Positions 52,706 through 60,922 of a DNA stretch of 64,000 nt are shown here, piece after piece. The number at the start of each line of letters is the position of its first letter. The first letter of the stretch is position 1. The DNA is from AV40 sp963817335 (GTDB taxonomy: Bacteria > Verrucomicrobiota > Verrucomicrobiia > Chthoniobacterales > UBA10450), in assembly GCA_963817335.1 (NCBI GenBank), contig CAWFNX010000005.1, forward strand, positions 1,364,001-1,428,000, in the 5' to 3' direction. Below the pieces are notes generated by a model. It was not told the origin of the DNA, did not search any database, and was given only the letters and a program-made list of their open reading frames with translations. Made by a program: the position numbers and the translations under genes.

Positions 52706-53074
52706 TTTCGGAACGGATGGCTCGGCCCAAAGCGATTTCTCCGGATCGATTGTGTATATGATAAAATTCAAGACGCCATCCAGGTTCTCGAAGACATCAG
52801 TATTAGTGAATTGCAGAATGCGAACGCCTTTTTCGTAAAGCTCAATTTCTCGGTCTAAATCGTCCTCCAGCTTCAAGTCATTGGAGTGTCCGGAGCCATC
52901 TAGTTCGATGGCTAGCTTGGCTTCCTCGCAATAGAAGTCGACTATCCGTTTTCCTAACGGGTGTTGTCTCCGAAACTTGAAAACGACGAGCTCACGGTTG
53001 CGCAATTCGGACCAAAGGCGCCTTTCTGCTTCCGTTGGCTTCTTTCGAAAACTGCGCGCTCGGGGGACACTCAT
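52682..53074 (-). CDS. DUF559 endonuclease-like protein within palindromic repeats
   Basis: From ATG 53074 (MSVPRARSFRKKPTEAE) the product has 130 residues and the vsr/DUF559 restriction-endonuclease-like fold: LWSELRNRELVVFKFRRQHPL, IVDFYCEEAKLAIELDGSGH with the D-x-E-x-D-like acidic cluster, and a C-terminal VRILQFTNTDVFENLDGVL. It may cut or nick DNA. The last six residues (PQSSP) and the stop are translated from the left repeat arm. A longer reading to 53386 has no convincing domain. Genes of this family are known next to CTCTCCC/GGGAGAG repeats, suggesting a mobile cassette. Confidence 0.72.
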   Translation of the reverse strand: MSVPRARSFRKKPTEAERRLWSELRNRELVVFKFRRQHPLGKRIVDFYCEEAKLAIELDGSGHSNDLKLEDDLDREIELYEKGVRILQFTNTDVFENLDGVLNFIIYTIDPEKSLWAEPSVPKPSPQSSP

Positions 53075-53082
53075 CTTTCGCG

Positions 53083-53114
53083 CCCTCAACTTAATCCTCT
53101 CCCAATGGGAGAGG
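53083..53114. repeat. Right arm of DUF559 flanking inverted repeat
   Basis: Ends with CCTCTCCCAATGGGAGAGG (53096-53114). It lies just upstream of the DUF559 start codon. Confidence 0.75.
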
Positions 53115-53218
53115 AAATGAAAACGCGATCGTATTGGTCGAGCATGGCCGAAAGGGCGGCGCGACGTAAGATTTGTTTCAATTGAAATTCCCGCGCGACT
53201 CAACCACAGTTCGCGCGA

Positions 53219-53626
53219 ATGGCTGCGTTGCAATTCCTGAGCAAATACCGCGAGACCGGTTTGCTGCTGTTTCGCGCCAGTATCGGATTGGTTTTCATTA
53301 TTCTCATCGCGCCGATTTTGTGGAGTGGGCATGAGAGTTGGGAGCATTTCGGGTCTGCGGTGCGCAATCTCGATTTTCATTCGCATTACGAATTCTGGGG
53401 ATTCGTCGGCGCGATTCTTGGATGCGCGGGCGGAATTCTAATGATCTTGGGGTTGTTCTTTCGCTTGGGCGTTCTTTTCGCTCTGGCAGTTACCGTTGTT
53501 CACCTGTTGTCAGTGATTCACAATCGCGGCGATTTTTTTGTGCGACTGCCAGCCTTCGAGATGTCGATCCTGCTCTTGAGTTTGCTTTTCATCGGTCCCG
53601 GCAAGTACAGCGTCGACAAGAACTAG
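53219..53626 (+). CDS. DoxX-type small membrane protein
   Basis: The 135-residue product has four membrane helices (about 16-36, 60-80, 85-105 and 112-128) with the DoxX-like pattern TGLLLFRASIGLVFIILIAPIL and GFVGAILGCAGGILMILGLFFRLG. DoxX proteins are quinone- or thiol-related membrane proteins with ill-defined function. The stop codon TAG shares CTAG with the convergent stop of the BNR protein gene. Confidence 0.7.
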   Translation: MAALQFLSKYRETGLLLFRASIGLVFIILIAPILWSGHESWEHFGSAVRNLDFHSHYEFWGFVGAILGCAGGILMILGLFFRLGVLFALAVTVVHLLSVIHNRGDFFVRLPAFEMSILLLSLLFIGPGKYSVDKN

Positions 53627-56600
53627 GACGACTTCGCGGCTTTTGGTGTGGCAGTTTTGTCCGGTGGCACGATCAGGGCCGGCAAATCGAGCTGCTTAAT
53701 CATGCCGCTTACTTTTGGCAAATCGTCAGCTTTGATCTGGGTCCATTTTTTCAGCTGTTCGTCGAGTTGGCCGCTCAATTTCTGAAACACTTCGAGTTGT
53801 GACTTGGTTGGTGGATTGGTGTCGCCCGAGTCGATGAAATGACTGAAGGCGTCGAAGCGTTCGTTGAGCATGCTCGGGAAAGCCAGATTCGCTTCCGACC
53901 CTTTCATGTTCACCTGGATTAGCTCCTTCTCGACGTCTGACATTTTTTTGTCGAGATCATCCGCGGAAGTGAGCGCGGCTTTGAGTTTTTCGTCTTCGCC
54001 GAACCGATAATGCAGGGTTTTGATCTGCGCTTTGATGTCGCGGATCTCGTTGACCGCCTGGTGCAGTTGCGAAATGCGATCGTTTACTTGCGTCGACAAC
54101 GTGAATTGCTTTTGCAACGCTGGTTCCGCGCCTTTGCTCCGCGGATCAATCACCACCTTCAGCGGCACGGTTTGCGATTTGCCCGCGACGGTCATTTTCA
54201 CCTGGTAATCACCCGGCAACGCGAGCGGGCCTTTTGGACCGGTGCCCGAATAAAATGCTCCCGGAATTTGGACGGGATCATTGTAGCGAAGGTCCCAGGC
54301 GAACCGGTTCATTCCTTCTTTCGCGGGAATTGTTTTCACGCGCTCAACTCGATCCGGCCATTCCGGCGGTTGCTCGCCTTCCTTTTTCTCTTTGTTCGAA
54401 AGATGGCGAATGACTTTTCCCTGCCCGTCCAAAATATCCATCGTCGCTTCGTCTTTTGGCGCCGTCTTCAAATAATAATCGATCATTGCGCCCGCGGGCG
54501 GGTTGTCGCCGACCGGCTGCCGTTTGTCGAACTCCTCCGGATAATGCAAACGCAGCGCGACTTCGGGATGATACAAAACGAAGTCTGTGTTTGCAGATTG
54601 AGCGTTCACCTGACGCAACGGGGTGATGTTATCGAGCACCCAAAACGATCGGCCATGCGTCGCAACGACAAGGTCGTCGTCTTTAACCACGAGATCGTGG
54701 ATGGGTGATTGAGGCAGATTCAATTGCAAGGGTTGCCAGTGTGCGCCGCTATCGAACGAAACGTAAACGCCGAGCTCGGTGCCGGCATAAAGGATCTCTT
54801 TCTTCTTTGGATCTTCGCGCACGGCGTGGACATACGCGCCGTCCGGAATTCCATTCCCGATTGAGGTCCAGGTTTTGCCGAGGTCAGTCGTTTTGAAAAT
54901 GTAGGGCTTGAAATCGTCGAGTTTATGTCGGTCCACAGCCGCGTAGGCCGTTTTGCCATCGCTCGGCGAAGCTTCAATCAGATCGACGGTGCTCCACTCC
55001 GGCATTTTCGGACTGACGTTGCTCCAATGCGCCCCGTCATCCGTGGTCACGTGAATCAACCCGTCATCCGACCCGGCCCAGAGCGTGCCTTTGTCGACCG
55101 GCGATTCGGCCAACGCGAAAACCGTGTCGTAATATTCAACCGACGTGATGTCGTTAGTCAGCGGCCCGCCGCTCGGCTGCTGCTTCGATTTGTCGTTGCG
55201 GGTAAGGTCCTGGCTAATCTGGGTCCAGCTCTGACCGTGATCGGTCGATCTAAAAACGCACTCCGCGGCGGTGTAAATCACGTCCGGGTTGTGCGGCGAA
55301 AGCAACAGCGGCGAGACCCATTGAAACCGGTGGGCAAGATCGACCGCGCCGTGTCCGGAATTATCGATCGGAACCGGGCTGATGTCTTGGACCTCTTCCT
55401 TGCTCTTGTCGTACCGAACGGCGTAGCCCTCGCTGTTTGAATAAATAACGTGCCAGTCGCGCGGATCGGGAATCACAAATCCGCATTCGCCGTCCCCGGC
55501 CGGATACCAATCCTGCGGCCCGATCACGCCCGAGTCGGTGCGACTCGCGATGCAAACATTCGAGTTGTCCTGCTGTGCGCCGTAGATGTGATATGGAAAT
55601 GCGTTATCGACCGCGACGTGATAAAACTGCGCGGTCGGCTGATTGTTTTGGGTGGTCCACGTTTTGCCGCCGTCGATCGAAATGGCAACGCCACCGTCAT
55701 TCGCGTTGCCGATGCGCTCGGGATTCTTCGGATCAATCCACAGACCGTGATGATCGCCGTGACGCGCGGGAAGGAGATTGAATGTCTTTCCGCCGTCGAC
55801 TGATTTGAACGCGCCGGTGTTTAAAACATAAACCGTGTCCGGCGATTTCGGGTCCGCGTAGATTTTACTGAAATACCATGCCCGTTGACGGAATCGACCA
55901 TCTTCGTTGATTCGCGACCACTTCTCTCCGGCGTCATCCGAGCGATAAATCCCGCCATCTTTCGCTTCGATGATCGCGTAGATCCGATTCGAATCCGCGC
56001 CGGAAACGGAAACACCGATGCGTCCGAGAATTCCTTCCGGGAGACCGTTGCCTTGAAGTTGTTTCCAGGTCACTCCGTTGTCTTCCGACCGGTAAAGCCC
56101 GCTGCCGGCTCCGCCGCTCGAGAAGAACCACGGCTGCCGGCGCGCCTGCCATAGGGCTGCGAACACAATATTTGGATTGTGCGGATCGAACACGATGTCG
56201 ATCCCGCCGGTGTTTTCGTCTTTGAACAACACATTCGCCCACGTTTTGCCGCCGTCGGCCGTGCGAAAAATTCCGCGCTCTTTGTTTGGACCGAAGGCAT
56301 GTCCAAGGGCCGCTACCAGCGCGATGTTTTCATTTCTTGGATCGATAATGACCGCGCCGATCTGGTGGGTGTCTTTCAGCCCAACATTTTTCCAGGTGTT
56401 GCCGGCGTCGATCGATTTATAAACGCCGGTCCCGTAGGTCGTGTTTCCGCGGATCGCCGCTTCACCGGTACCAACGTAAACGACGTTGTGGTCGGATGGC
56501 GCGACTGCGATTGCGCCGATCGACGCGATGTTTTCCTTGTCGAATAACGGTTTCCAATTCTGTCCGGCATCGGTTGTTTTCCAAACGCCGCCTGCGACTC

Positions 56601-56871
56601 CGCCGAAGTACCAGGTGTCTGGTTCGCCCGGGACGCCCTGAATCGCCAGGGCGCGACCGCCGCGAAACGGCCCGACCTGTCGCCATTGCATTCCATTGAA
56701 GAGTTTTTCATCGATTGCGCCAGGTGGCAGCGGTTTGGTGGATGCTGTGGGCGAAGCTTTCGGTGACGGCGTCGGCCCGCCTTCGCGTGGTGTGGGACTG
56801 ATCGCAAACGAATTAAAGCAAAGGAAAACAAGCGCAGCGGAGAAAAGCAGACGCAGGGTCGAATTGATCAT
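53623..56871 (-). CDS. Giant exported sortilin/BNR-repeat protein
   Basis: The 1082-residue protein has a signal peptide (MINSTLRLLFSAALVFLCFN, cut near FA), a Pro/Ser/Thr linker (PTPSPKASPTASTKP) and then VGPFRGGRALAIQGVPGEPDTWYFG, the start of a VPS10/sortilin-like ten-bladed beta propeller with repeated BNR units SxDxGxTW (TTDAGQNWK, SIDAGNTWK, TADGGKTW, STDHGQSW, TTDDGAHW, SFDSGAHW). A C-terminal domain with coiled-coil segments follows (LKAALTSADDLDKKMSDVEKEL). Propellers of this kind bind glycans or proteins outside the cell; function here is unknown. Convergent with DoxX and read alone. Confidence 0.9.
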   Translation of the reverse strand: MINSTLRLLFSAALVFLCFNSFAISPTPREGGPTPSPKASPTASTKPLPPGAIDEKLFNGMQWRQVGPFRGGRALAIQGVPGEPDTWYFGGVAGGVWKTTDAGQNWKPLFDKENIASIGAIAVAPSDHNVVYVGTGEAAIRGNTTYGTGVYKSIDAGNTWKNVGLKDTHQIGAVIIDPRNENIALVAALGHAFGPNKERGIFRTADGGKTWANVLFKDENTGGIDIVFDPHNPNIVFAALWQARRQPWFFSSGGAGSGLYRSEDNGVTWKQLQGNGLPEGILGRIGVSVSGADSNRIYAIIEAKDGGIYRSDDAGEKWSRINEDGRFRQRAWYFSKIYADPKSPDTVYVLNTGAFKSVDGGKTFNLLPARHGDHHGLWIDPKNPERIGNANDGGVAISIDGGKTWTTQNNQPTAQFYHVAVDNAFPYHIYGAQQDNSNVCIASRTDSGVIGPQDWYPAGDGECGFVIPDPRDWHVIYSNSEGYAVRYDKSKEEVQDISPVPIDNSGHGAVDLAHRFQWVSPLLLSPHNPDVIYTAAECVFRSTDHGQSWTQISQDLTRNDKSKQQPSGGPLTNDITSVEYYDTVFALAESPVDKGTLWAGSDDGLIHVTTDDGAHWSNVSPKMPEWSTVDLIEASPSDGKTAYAAVDRHKLDDFKPYIFKTTDLGKTWTSIGNGIPDGAYVHAVREDPKKKEILYAGTELGVYVSFDSGAHWQPLQLNLPQSPIHDLVVKDDDLVVATHGRSFWVLDNITPLRQVNAQSANTDFVLYHPEVALRLHYPEEFDKRQPVGDNPPAGAMIDYYLKTAPKDEATMDILDGQGKVIRHLSNKEKKEGEQPPEWPDRVERVKTIPAKEGMNRFAWDLRYNDPVQIPGAFYSGTGPKGPLALPGDYQVKMTVAGKSQTVPLKVVIDPRSKGAEPALQKQFTLSTQVNDRISQLHQAVNEIRDIKAQIKTLHYRFGEDEKLKAALTSADDLDKKMSDVEKELIQVNMKGSEANLAFPSMLNERFDAFSHFIDSGDTNPPTKSQLEVFQKLSGQLDEQLKKWTQIKADDLPKVSGMIKQLDLPALIVPPDKTATPKAAKSS

Positions 56872-56938
56872 CCGACTAAGGTGAAAAGGGCGAAGCAGCG
56901 TTCAACTAGAATCGCGTTGCTCTGGTCTTCTGTATTAT

Positions 56939-57003
56939 GGTGGCAGCCGTCCTCGGCTGCAGGAGACTAGAAAGATTTGCAGGCGAGACGCCTGCCGCCA
57001 CAG
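56939..57003. repeat. Intergenic element with two hairpins
   Basis: GCAGCCG/CGGCTGC (56943-56960) and GCAGGCG/CGCCTGC (56979-56995) lie within TGGCAGCC and GCCGCCA ends. It sits directly after the cytochrome stop and resembles the repeat families elsewhere in the window. Confidence 0.6.
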
Positions 57004-57324
57004 CTACATCCGTTTCCGCACCGCCAAAATGTAAGCAATCACGGCTTCGCGTTCTTCGGGCTTTAGGCTCGCTCGGTGCGACATGTCGTTCACAATCTGG
57101 GGCCAATCCTCCCGCGAATATTTCCAGATCGGGGGGAGGGTATGACATTCAATGCAGCGATGCGCGAATAACGTTCTTCCGCGTTCCAGAGTCGCGGAGT
57201 TAGCACCTTGCTTCGCCCGCGATCCAGTTCCCGTCATCGCTGACGTGACCGGCGGGATGTAATTACTCGTTTCGCAGCCGAGAAAGAGGCAGATTAACGC
57301 CAAAGAGATCGTAAATTCTTTCAT
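57004..57324 (-). CDS. Small c-type cytochrome lipoprotein
   Basis: The 106-residue product starts MKEFTISLALICLFLGC, where Cys17 in LFLGC is a lipobox, so it is anchored in a membrane facing the periplasm. One heme motif CIECH follows (ERGRTLFAHRCIECHTLPPIW). The distal ligand Met could be the one in VNDMSH or the C-terminal one. Single-heme cytochromes of this type pass electrons in respiratory chains. It abuts the outer-membrane-like gene (57326) and may work with the FTR1 permease nearby. Confidence 0.85.
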   Translation of the reverse strand: MKEFTISLALICLFLGCETSNYIPPVTSAMTGTGSRAKQGANSATLERGRTLFAHRCIECHTLPPIWKYSREDWPQIVNDMSHRASLKPEEREAVIAYILAVRKRM

Positions 57325-57325
57325 C

Positions 57326-58081
57326 TCAAAAGCCGATCCCGAAAATCGTGCGTAGTTGAAAATTCGGTTCGTCCTCGGTGTCGGTGGCTTGGGCCAGCGC
57401 GGTCACGGTGACGAACCATTGATTGCGCCGATACGAAACATTCGGTCCAACGAAAACATTTCGAATTTTCTCGGCGTCGCGCCATTCGGGGAAGACGAAT
57501 TCATGCAAAAATTCCAGGCCCATCGATAGCCTCGGCGAAATTTCGTAACTCGCGCCAAGGGCCTGTTGGAACTCGCCCTCCTGTTCTTCGAGATGTCGCT
57601 CTTCCCATTCTGCTTCGAGCGTTGCGTTGTAATCGAAGATCCAGCGCCCGCTATTTTTCTGCGCGATCAATTTCGATTCCAATTCGAAATGCTGGCGCGC
57701 CGCGCTGATTTCTTCGTAGAGCGAAATGCCAACCGGATCGATGACCGGGTTCGACAAGTTATAGATCAGCTCGACCGCGCCACCGTCGTATTGAAAGCCG
57801 TCATTACTCTGATGCGACCAATCGAGCGGATACAGGCCGAGTTGAAAATGGTCAGTAATTCCGATTTCAAGCTCTTCGCGAATGAAAACGTCGTTGCCGT
57901 TTCCATTCGAGCCGTGCGCCCACGTCACGGTGTTTTCCAATTCGACGCCGCCCGGCGCTGAAGTTGGCGCTTCGTAGAGAAAGGTGAAATGACGCACCCC
58001 CGCGAGAGTTGCCGTTGCCGGCCAGGACGCCAATAAAAGGATTGGCACCGCGAAGTGTCTGATAAAACTCCTCTGAATCAC
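57326..58081 (-). CDS. Outer-membrane beta-barrel-like protein
   Basis: A 251-residue exported protein: signal peptide (MIQRSFIRHFAVPILLLASWPATATLA) then alternating beta strands with aromatic ends (VRHFTFLYEAPTSAPGGVELE, FQLGLYPLDWSHQ, VELIYNLSNPVIDPVGISLYEEI, SMGLEFLHEFVFPEW, NQWFVTVTALAQ) and a last residue Phe, typical for beta-barrel assembly. No name is certain. It ends one base before the cytochrome gene and is read in the same direction after FTR1, so it could be part of an iron- or electron-related group. Confidence 0.7.
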   Translation of the reverse strand: MIQRSFIRHFAVPILLLASWPATATLAGVRHFTFLYEAPTSAPGGVELENTVTWAHGSNGNGNDVFIREELEIGITDHFQLGLYPLDWSHQSNDGFQYDGGAVELIYNLSNPVIDPVGISLYEEISAARQHFELESKLIAQKNSGRWIFDYNATLEAEWEERHLEEQEGEFQQALGASYEISPRLSMGLEFLHEFVFPEWRDAEKIRNVFVGPNVSYRRNQWFVTVTALAQATDTEDEPNFQLRTIFGIGF

Positions 58082-58112
58082 GAGTCGAGCCTAACGTTCT
58101 CGCCAAACTTCC

Positions 58113-58185
58113 GCTGCCGACGGCTTGCTAATTTTTAGCGCGCAGTTGCTGCCGGTAACCTGCTCTTTTTTAGCGCGGAATTGCG
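58113..58185. repeat. Two tandem degenerate copies of a 37-38 bp repeat
   Basis: Copies 58113-58149 and 58148-58185 both start GCTGCCG, pass through TTTTTAGCG and end in (A/G)TTGC. A third copy lies at 59333-59370, 30 of 38 bases identical to the second. They bracket the FTR1 gene. Confidence 0.7.
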
Positions 58186-58242
58186 TTGCGGCAGCGAAAA
58201 TGAATTCGCCAATGCAGTGGTCTGGGCGGAGGGCGAGCGGCT

Positions 58243-59301
58243 TTAGTGGATTGGCTGAAGTTCTTCCGCGAGCGCCTCGCGCGCTTCCGCCTTCGCTTCT
58301 CGAACCGGTTGTTCGCTGACGGGCGCTACCCCGCCAAATTTTCGCGCGGCGTAATACGAACCAACCACCAAGACCGCCGCGATTCCTTGCGCGATCAACG
58401 TTTCGTAAGTTGGGAAAATCGAAAACCAGAGCCCGGCCCACGTTGGAATCAACGGCACAAGCGACGAAATCGGCGTCGTCGAAATCCAATGCGCTAGCTG
58501 CATCTCCTGCGCTTGCTCGCCCACCATCACCAGCAGCACGCCTCCGAGAAGAATCCCGGTCGTGATCAACATTTTCCGGTAAGGCAACTTCTGCTGAAGC
58601 ACGAAGGTCAGAACGGCGACGATGGCGGAGAGCGCAATTCCGAGCAGCGCGCCTTGGAGAACAACCCCACCGCCAAATCGCAAATGATACGTCTGCAAAA
58701 ACAGAACGACTTCGAATCCTTCGCGGTAAAGCGAAGTAAATCCGAGCAGAATCAATCCCCAAAGCAACGATCGCTTTGCGATTTCGCTCCCGTGGCCGTT
58801 TTCCAGCAAATGTTTGCGACGCCGGTTGTGGGCGCGGATCCAACCGCCCCAGTAAATTTTGTGGAAGAACCAGTTCATGATCACCAGCAGCACGACCACA
58901 GCGAGCAACCCGGTGGCGGCCTGCAGATCGAGCGCGCGCATGTTGTCGCTCAGCGAATCGACGATCCGCACCGCGATAAACCACGTGATCAGGGTCGCGA
59001 TGAACGCGACGCCTGCTCCCATCGCGACCGGCTTTCGATGCGCGCGTTTTTGGCCGGTCATGCTGGCGGTGATCGCCGCCAAGACCAGAATGCACTCGAG
59101 TCCTTCGCGGAAAACGAGGACGCCGATATCGAGGGCGGCGACTGTCTTGCTCGTGTTCGGTTGGGTCGGATCAGGCGCGCCTTGCGCAAAAATTCCCTGC
59201 CAGATCAGGATTGCGATCACCGCGAGGGCAGCGATCGAAATTCCGGCGCCCAAAAAAATCCGCCACGGCTTTTCCACCGGGTGCGAAACAGTCCCGTTCA
59301 C
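58243..59301 (-). CDS. FTR1-family iron permease
   Basis: A 352-residue, seven-helix-type membrane protein with two FTR1 motifs REGLE (residues 65-69) and REGFE (in SLYREGFEVVLFLQT), whose Glu residues bind iron during uptake. Related to EfeU and to fungal Ftr1. A C-terminal Ala/Glu-rich tail (VREAKAEAREALAEEL) is probably cytoplasmic. EfeO and EfeB are not adjacent, so the pathway is partial here; the nearby c-type cytochrome could supply redox function, as an inference. Degenerate repeats flank it on both sides. Confidence 0.92.
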   Translation of the reverse strand: MNGTVSHPVEKPWRIFLGAGISIAALAVIAILIWQGIFAQGAPDPTQPNTSKTVAALDIGVLVFREGLECILVLAAITASMTGQKRAHRKPVAMGAGVAFIATLITWFIAVRIVDSLSDNMRALDLQAATGLLAVVVLLVIMNWFFHKIYWGGWIRAHNRRRKHLLENGHGSEIAKRSLLWGLILLGFTSLYREGFEVVLFLQTYHLRFGGGVVLQGALLGIALSAIVAVLTFVLQQKLPYRKMLITTGILLGGVLLVMVGEQAQEMQLAHWISTTPISSLVPLIPTWAGLWFSIFPTYETLIAQGIAAVLVVGSYYAARKFGGVAPVSEQPVREAKAEAREALAEELQPIH

Positions 59302-59332
59302 GATCTAAAATTAACATAGCGCCAGCCAGCTC

Positions 59333-59370
59333 GCTGCCGGTTAATTGCGATTTTTTAGCGGAAAATTGCG
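59333..59370. repeat. Third copy of the FTR1-flanking repeat
   Basis: Starts GCTGCCGG, contains TTTTTTAGCG and ends ATTGCG. Same orientation as the copies at 58113-58185. Confidence 0.7.
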
Positions 59371-59381
59371 CCCGAAACAGC

Positions 59382-59434
59382 GGTAGGGACAATGCGCTGC
59401 GCCGTCCGCGGACGCCGCAGCGCGGCGTCCCTAC
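59382..59434. repeat. Family R palindromic repeat, intergenic copy
   Basis: Begins GGTAGGGACAATG and ends GGCGTCCCTAC. It lies one base after the stop of the gene at 59436-60329. Confidence 0.8.
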
Positions 59435-59435
59435 G

Positions 59436-60329
59436 TTACTTCAAGTCGGTGGACGAAATTGGGATCGTATAGCGAGAGTCGAGATAACGGACGTCGACCG
59501 TTTGCGCATCCCGCGAAAGGACCTGCAACTTCGTCCCTGGCGGCAGAATCGTTGAGCCGTACGGAATTTGAACAGGAACGGGCTTGGTAAGGGTGACGAA
59601 TTGTCCGGATGCGCCGGCCGGCTGCGGCGGCGGAGTCGCGATTGGCGGTGGCGCGGAAGTTTTGGGCGCCGATGAAGTTGCGGCAGTTGAGGGCGAATCC
59701 GCTGCCCCAACTGTCATGTTCATCACGGGATGAATCTCCCAAACCGCCAGCGAGTCATCGTAGTTTCGTCGATTGGTCTGAGTGGTTTTTCCGGAATGGT
59801 CGATGTCATAGAAAGCTTTTCCAACAACAGTGACAACCGGATGCTGAAGGAGCTTGAACTTTCCTGTGAGCGGAAAGGTCGCGTTGGTCCATGAGAAAAC
59901 GGTCTTGCGCATCTCGCACCAGCGCGGGCCCAGCGGCAATTCCACCACGATGCTAGCGTCGGCGCCAATGTCTTTCATTTCGATGTGAACGTCGCCGTCA
60001 TCTTCGACTCGGACCTTCTCGATGCGTCCGGTCACGGCGTACCATTGATGCTCGGCCGGAATTCGATCGGTTCGTTGATCGATCCTGCCACCCGGACCCG
60101 GCCATGCAAGAATGTGCGCGGGCGTGATTTTTTTAATGTCCGCGTTGGCGGGCGGCTCCTGCAAATCGGTCTTGGCTGCCCATCGCGAGACGCCGTGGTT
60201 TCCGATGCATTCGCACGGGGACGTAAAAGTGACGGTTGGCTTTCCCTGAGCTGGAATAGTTAACGCTTGCAGGACCGCCAACACGAAGACGCAGATCACA
60301 TAGTTGGGAGCTCGCTCACCGATCTTCAT
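59436..60329 (-). CDS. Exported protein of unknown function with Pro-rich linker
   Basis: From ATG 60329 (MKIGERAPNYVICVFVLAVL) the product has 297 residues and a signal peptide ending near QALTIPAQG. Body A (about 40-190) includes PCECIGNHGVSRWAAKTD, VTGRIEKVRVEDDGDVHIEM, and LGPRWCEMRKTVF and looks like a small beta-rich domain. A Pro/Ala linker follows (SAPPPIATPPPQPAG), then a C-terminal SH3-like segment (VQIPYGSTILPPGTKLQVLS, VRYLDSRYTIPIS). Function unknown; extracytoplasmic. An upstream start at 60362 is possible. Confidence 0.6.
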   Translation of the reverse strand: MKIGERAPNYVICVFVLAVLQALTIPAQGKPTVTFTSPCECIGNHGVSRWAAKTDLQEPPANADIKKITPAHILAWPGPGGRIDQRTDRIPAEHQWYAVTGRIEKVRVEDDGDVHIEMKDIGADASIVVELPLGPRWCEMRKTVFSWTNATFPLTGKFKLLQHPVVTVVGKAFYDIDHSGKTTQTNRRNYDDSLAVWEIHPVMNMTVGAADSPSTAATSSAPKTSAPPPIATPPPQPAGASGQFVTLTKPVPVQIPYGSTILPPGTKLQVLSRDAQTVDVRYLDSRYTIPISSTDLK

Positions 60330-60436
60330 TTTCTTCGATGATAAGACAGGTTCGGTCGACATTTCGCGCCTTTGTTTTCAACGCCCCGAAATCTTCGCTA
60401 TTTGCGAGCTTGATACGTCCGGTGCGGTATTACAAA

Positions 60437-60694
60437 ATGAATAACAACCCCCTGGAACTGATGCGGATAATAATTTCCGTGCTAATAGCATTGGCATCAA
60501 TGGCAGTCGCTGACGACGGATTCCAAAAGTGGAAGAACCAGCTCCCGAAGGAGGCCAGGGCGTTTCGGGACGCCGACGATATTTACTGGCAGGAATGGTA
60601 CAAGCGCGGCATCAGCCCTGACGTTGCCTGGAAGAATACGGATCCGAAAGCTCCTCACACGTTTGCGCGACCGCTTTTGAAATCCGAGCGTTAA
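60437..60694 (+). CDS. Small exported protein, 85 residues
   Basis: From ATG 60437 the product has MNNNPLELMRIIISVLIALASMAVA as a likely signal peptide and a short mature part DDGFQKWKNQLPKEARAFRDAD followed by IYWQEWYKRGI and KSER. Trp, Tyr and charged residues are abundant; no family recognised. A longer reading from 60338 is unlikely because it starts within the neighbouring promoter region. Confidence 0.5.
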   Translation: MNNNPLELMRIIISVLIALASMAVADDGFQKWKNQLPKEARAFRDADDIYWQEWYKRGISPDVAWKNTDPKAPHTFARPLLKSER

Positions 60695-60922
60695 TCGCGG
60701 ACTTCACCACGAAGCACACCAAGGAATTATTCCTTCTACCGCAGAGACCGCAGAGACCACGGAGGTCACGGAGTCAAAACCAAGACAATTCTCTGTGCTC
60801 TCTGTGGTGAATCTTCGGTTCGCGCCGAACAAATTCGTTTTAACAGTGCTTTGCCGGGTCATGCCAATTTTGAATCAGGAAAGCAGGAGACTACGATAAT
60901 TTCGATGTGAATTTTCCAATTT
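60695..60922. other. Intergenic region with CTCTGTG-type dispersed repeat
   Basis: About 60706-60835 contains CCGCAGAGACCGCAGAGACC and, further on, CTCTGTGCTCTCTGTGGTGA, an imperfect inverse pair of the kind widespread in environmental bacterial genomes. No gene is seen. Confidence 0.5.

Noticed and set aside
52682..53386. Long 234-residue version of the DUF559 protein
   Set aside because: The first 104 residues come from the flanking repeat and the antisense of the DoxX gene; the domain starts at MSVPRAR.
54010..54708. 232-residue frame antisense to the BNR-repeat gene
   Set aside because: Composition follows the complementary strand of a clearly coding gene and no domain is visible.
58091..59095. 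334-residue frame overlapping the FTR1 gene in another phase
   Set aside because: Arg/Ala-rich shadow frame fully inside the well-supported iron permease, without motifs of its own.
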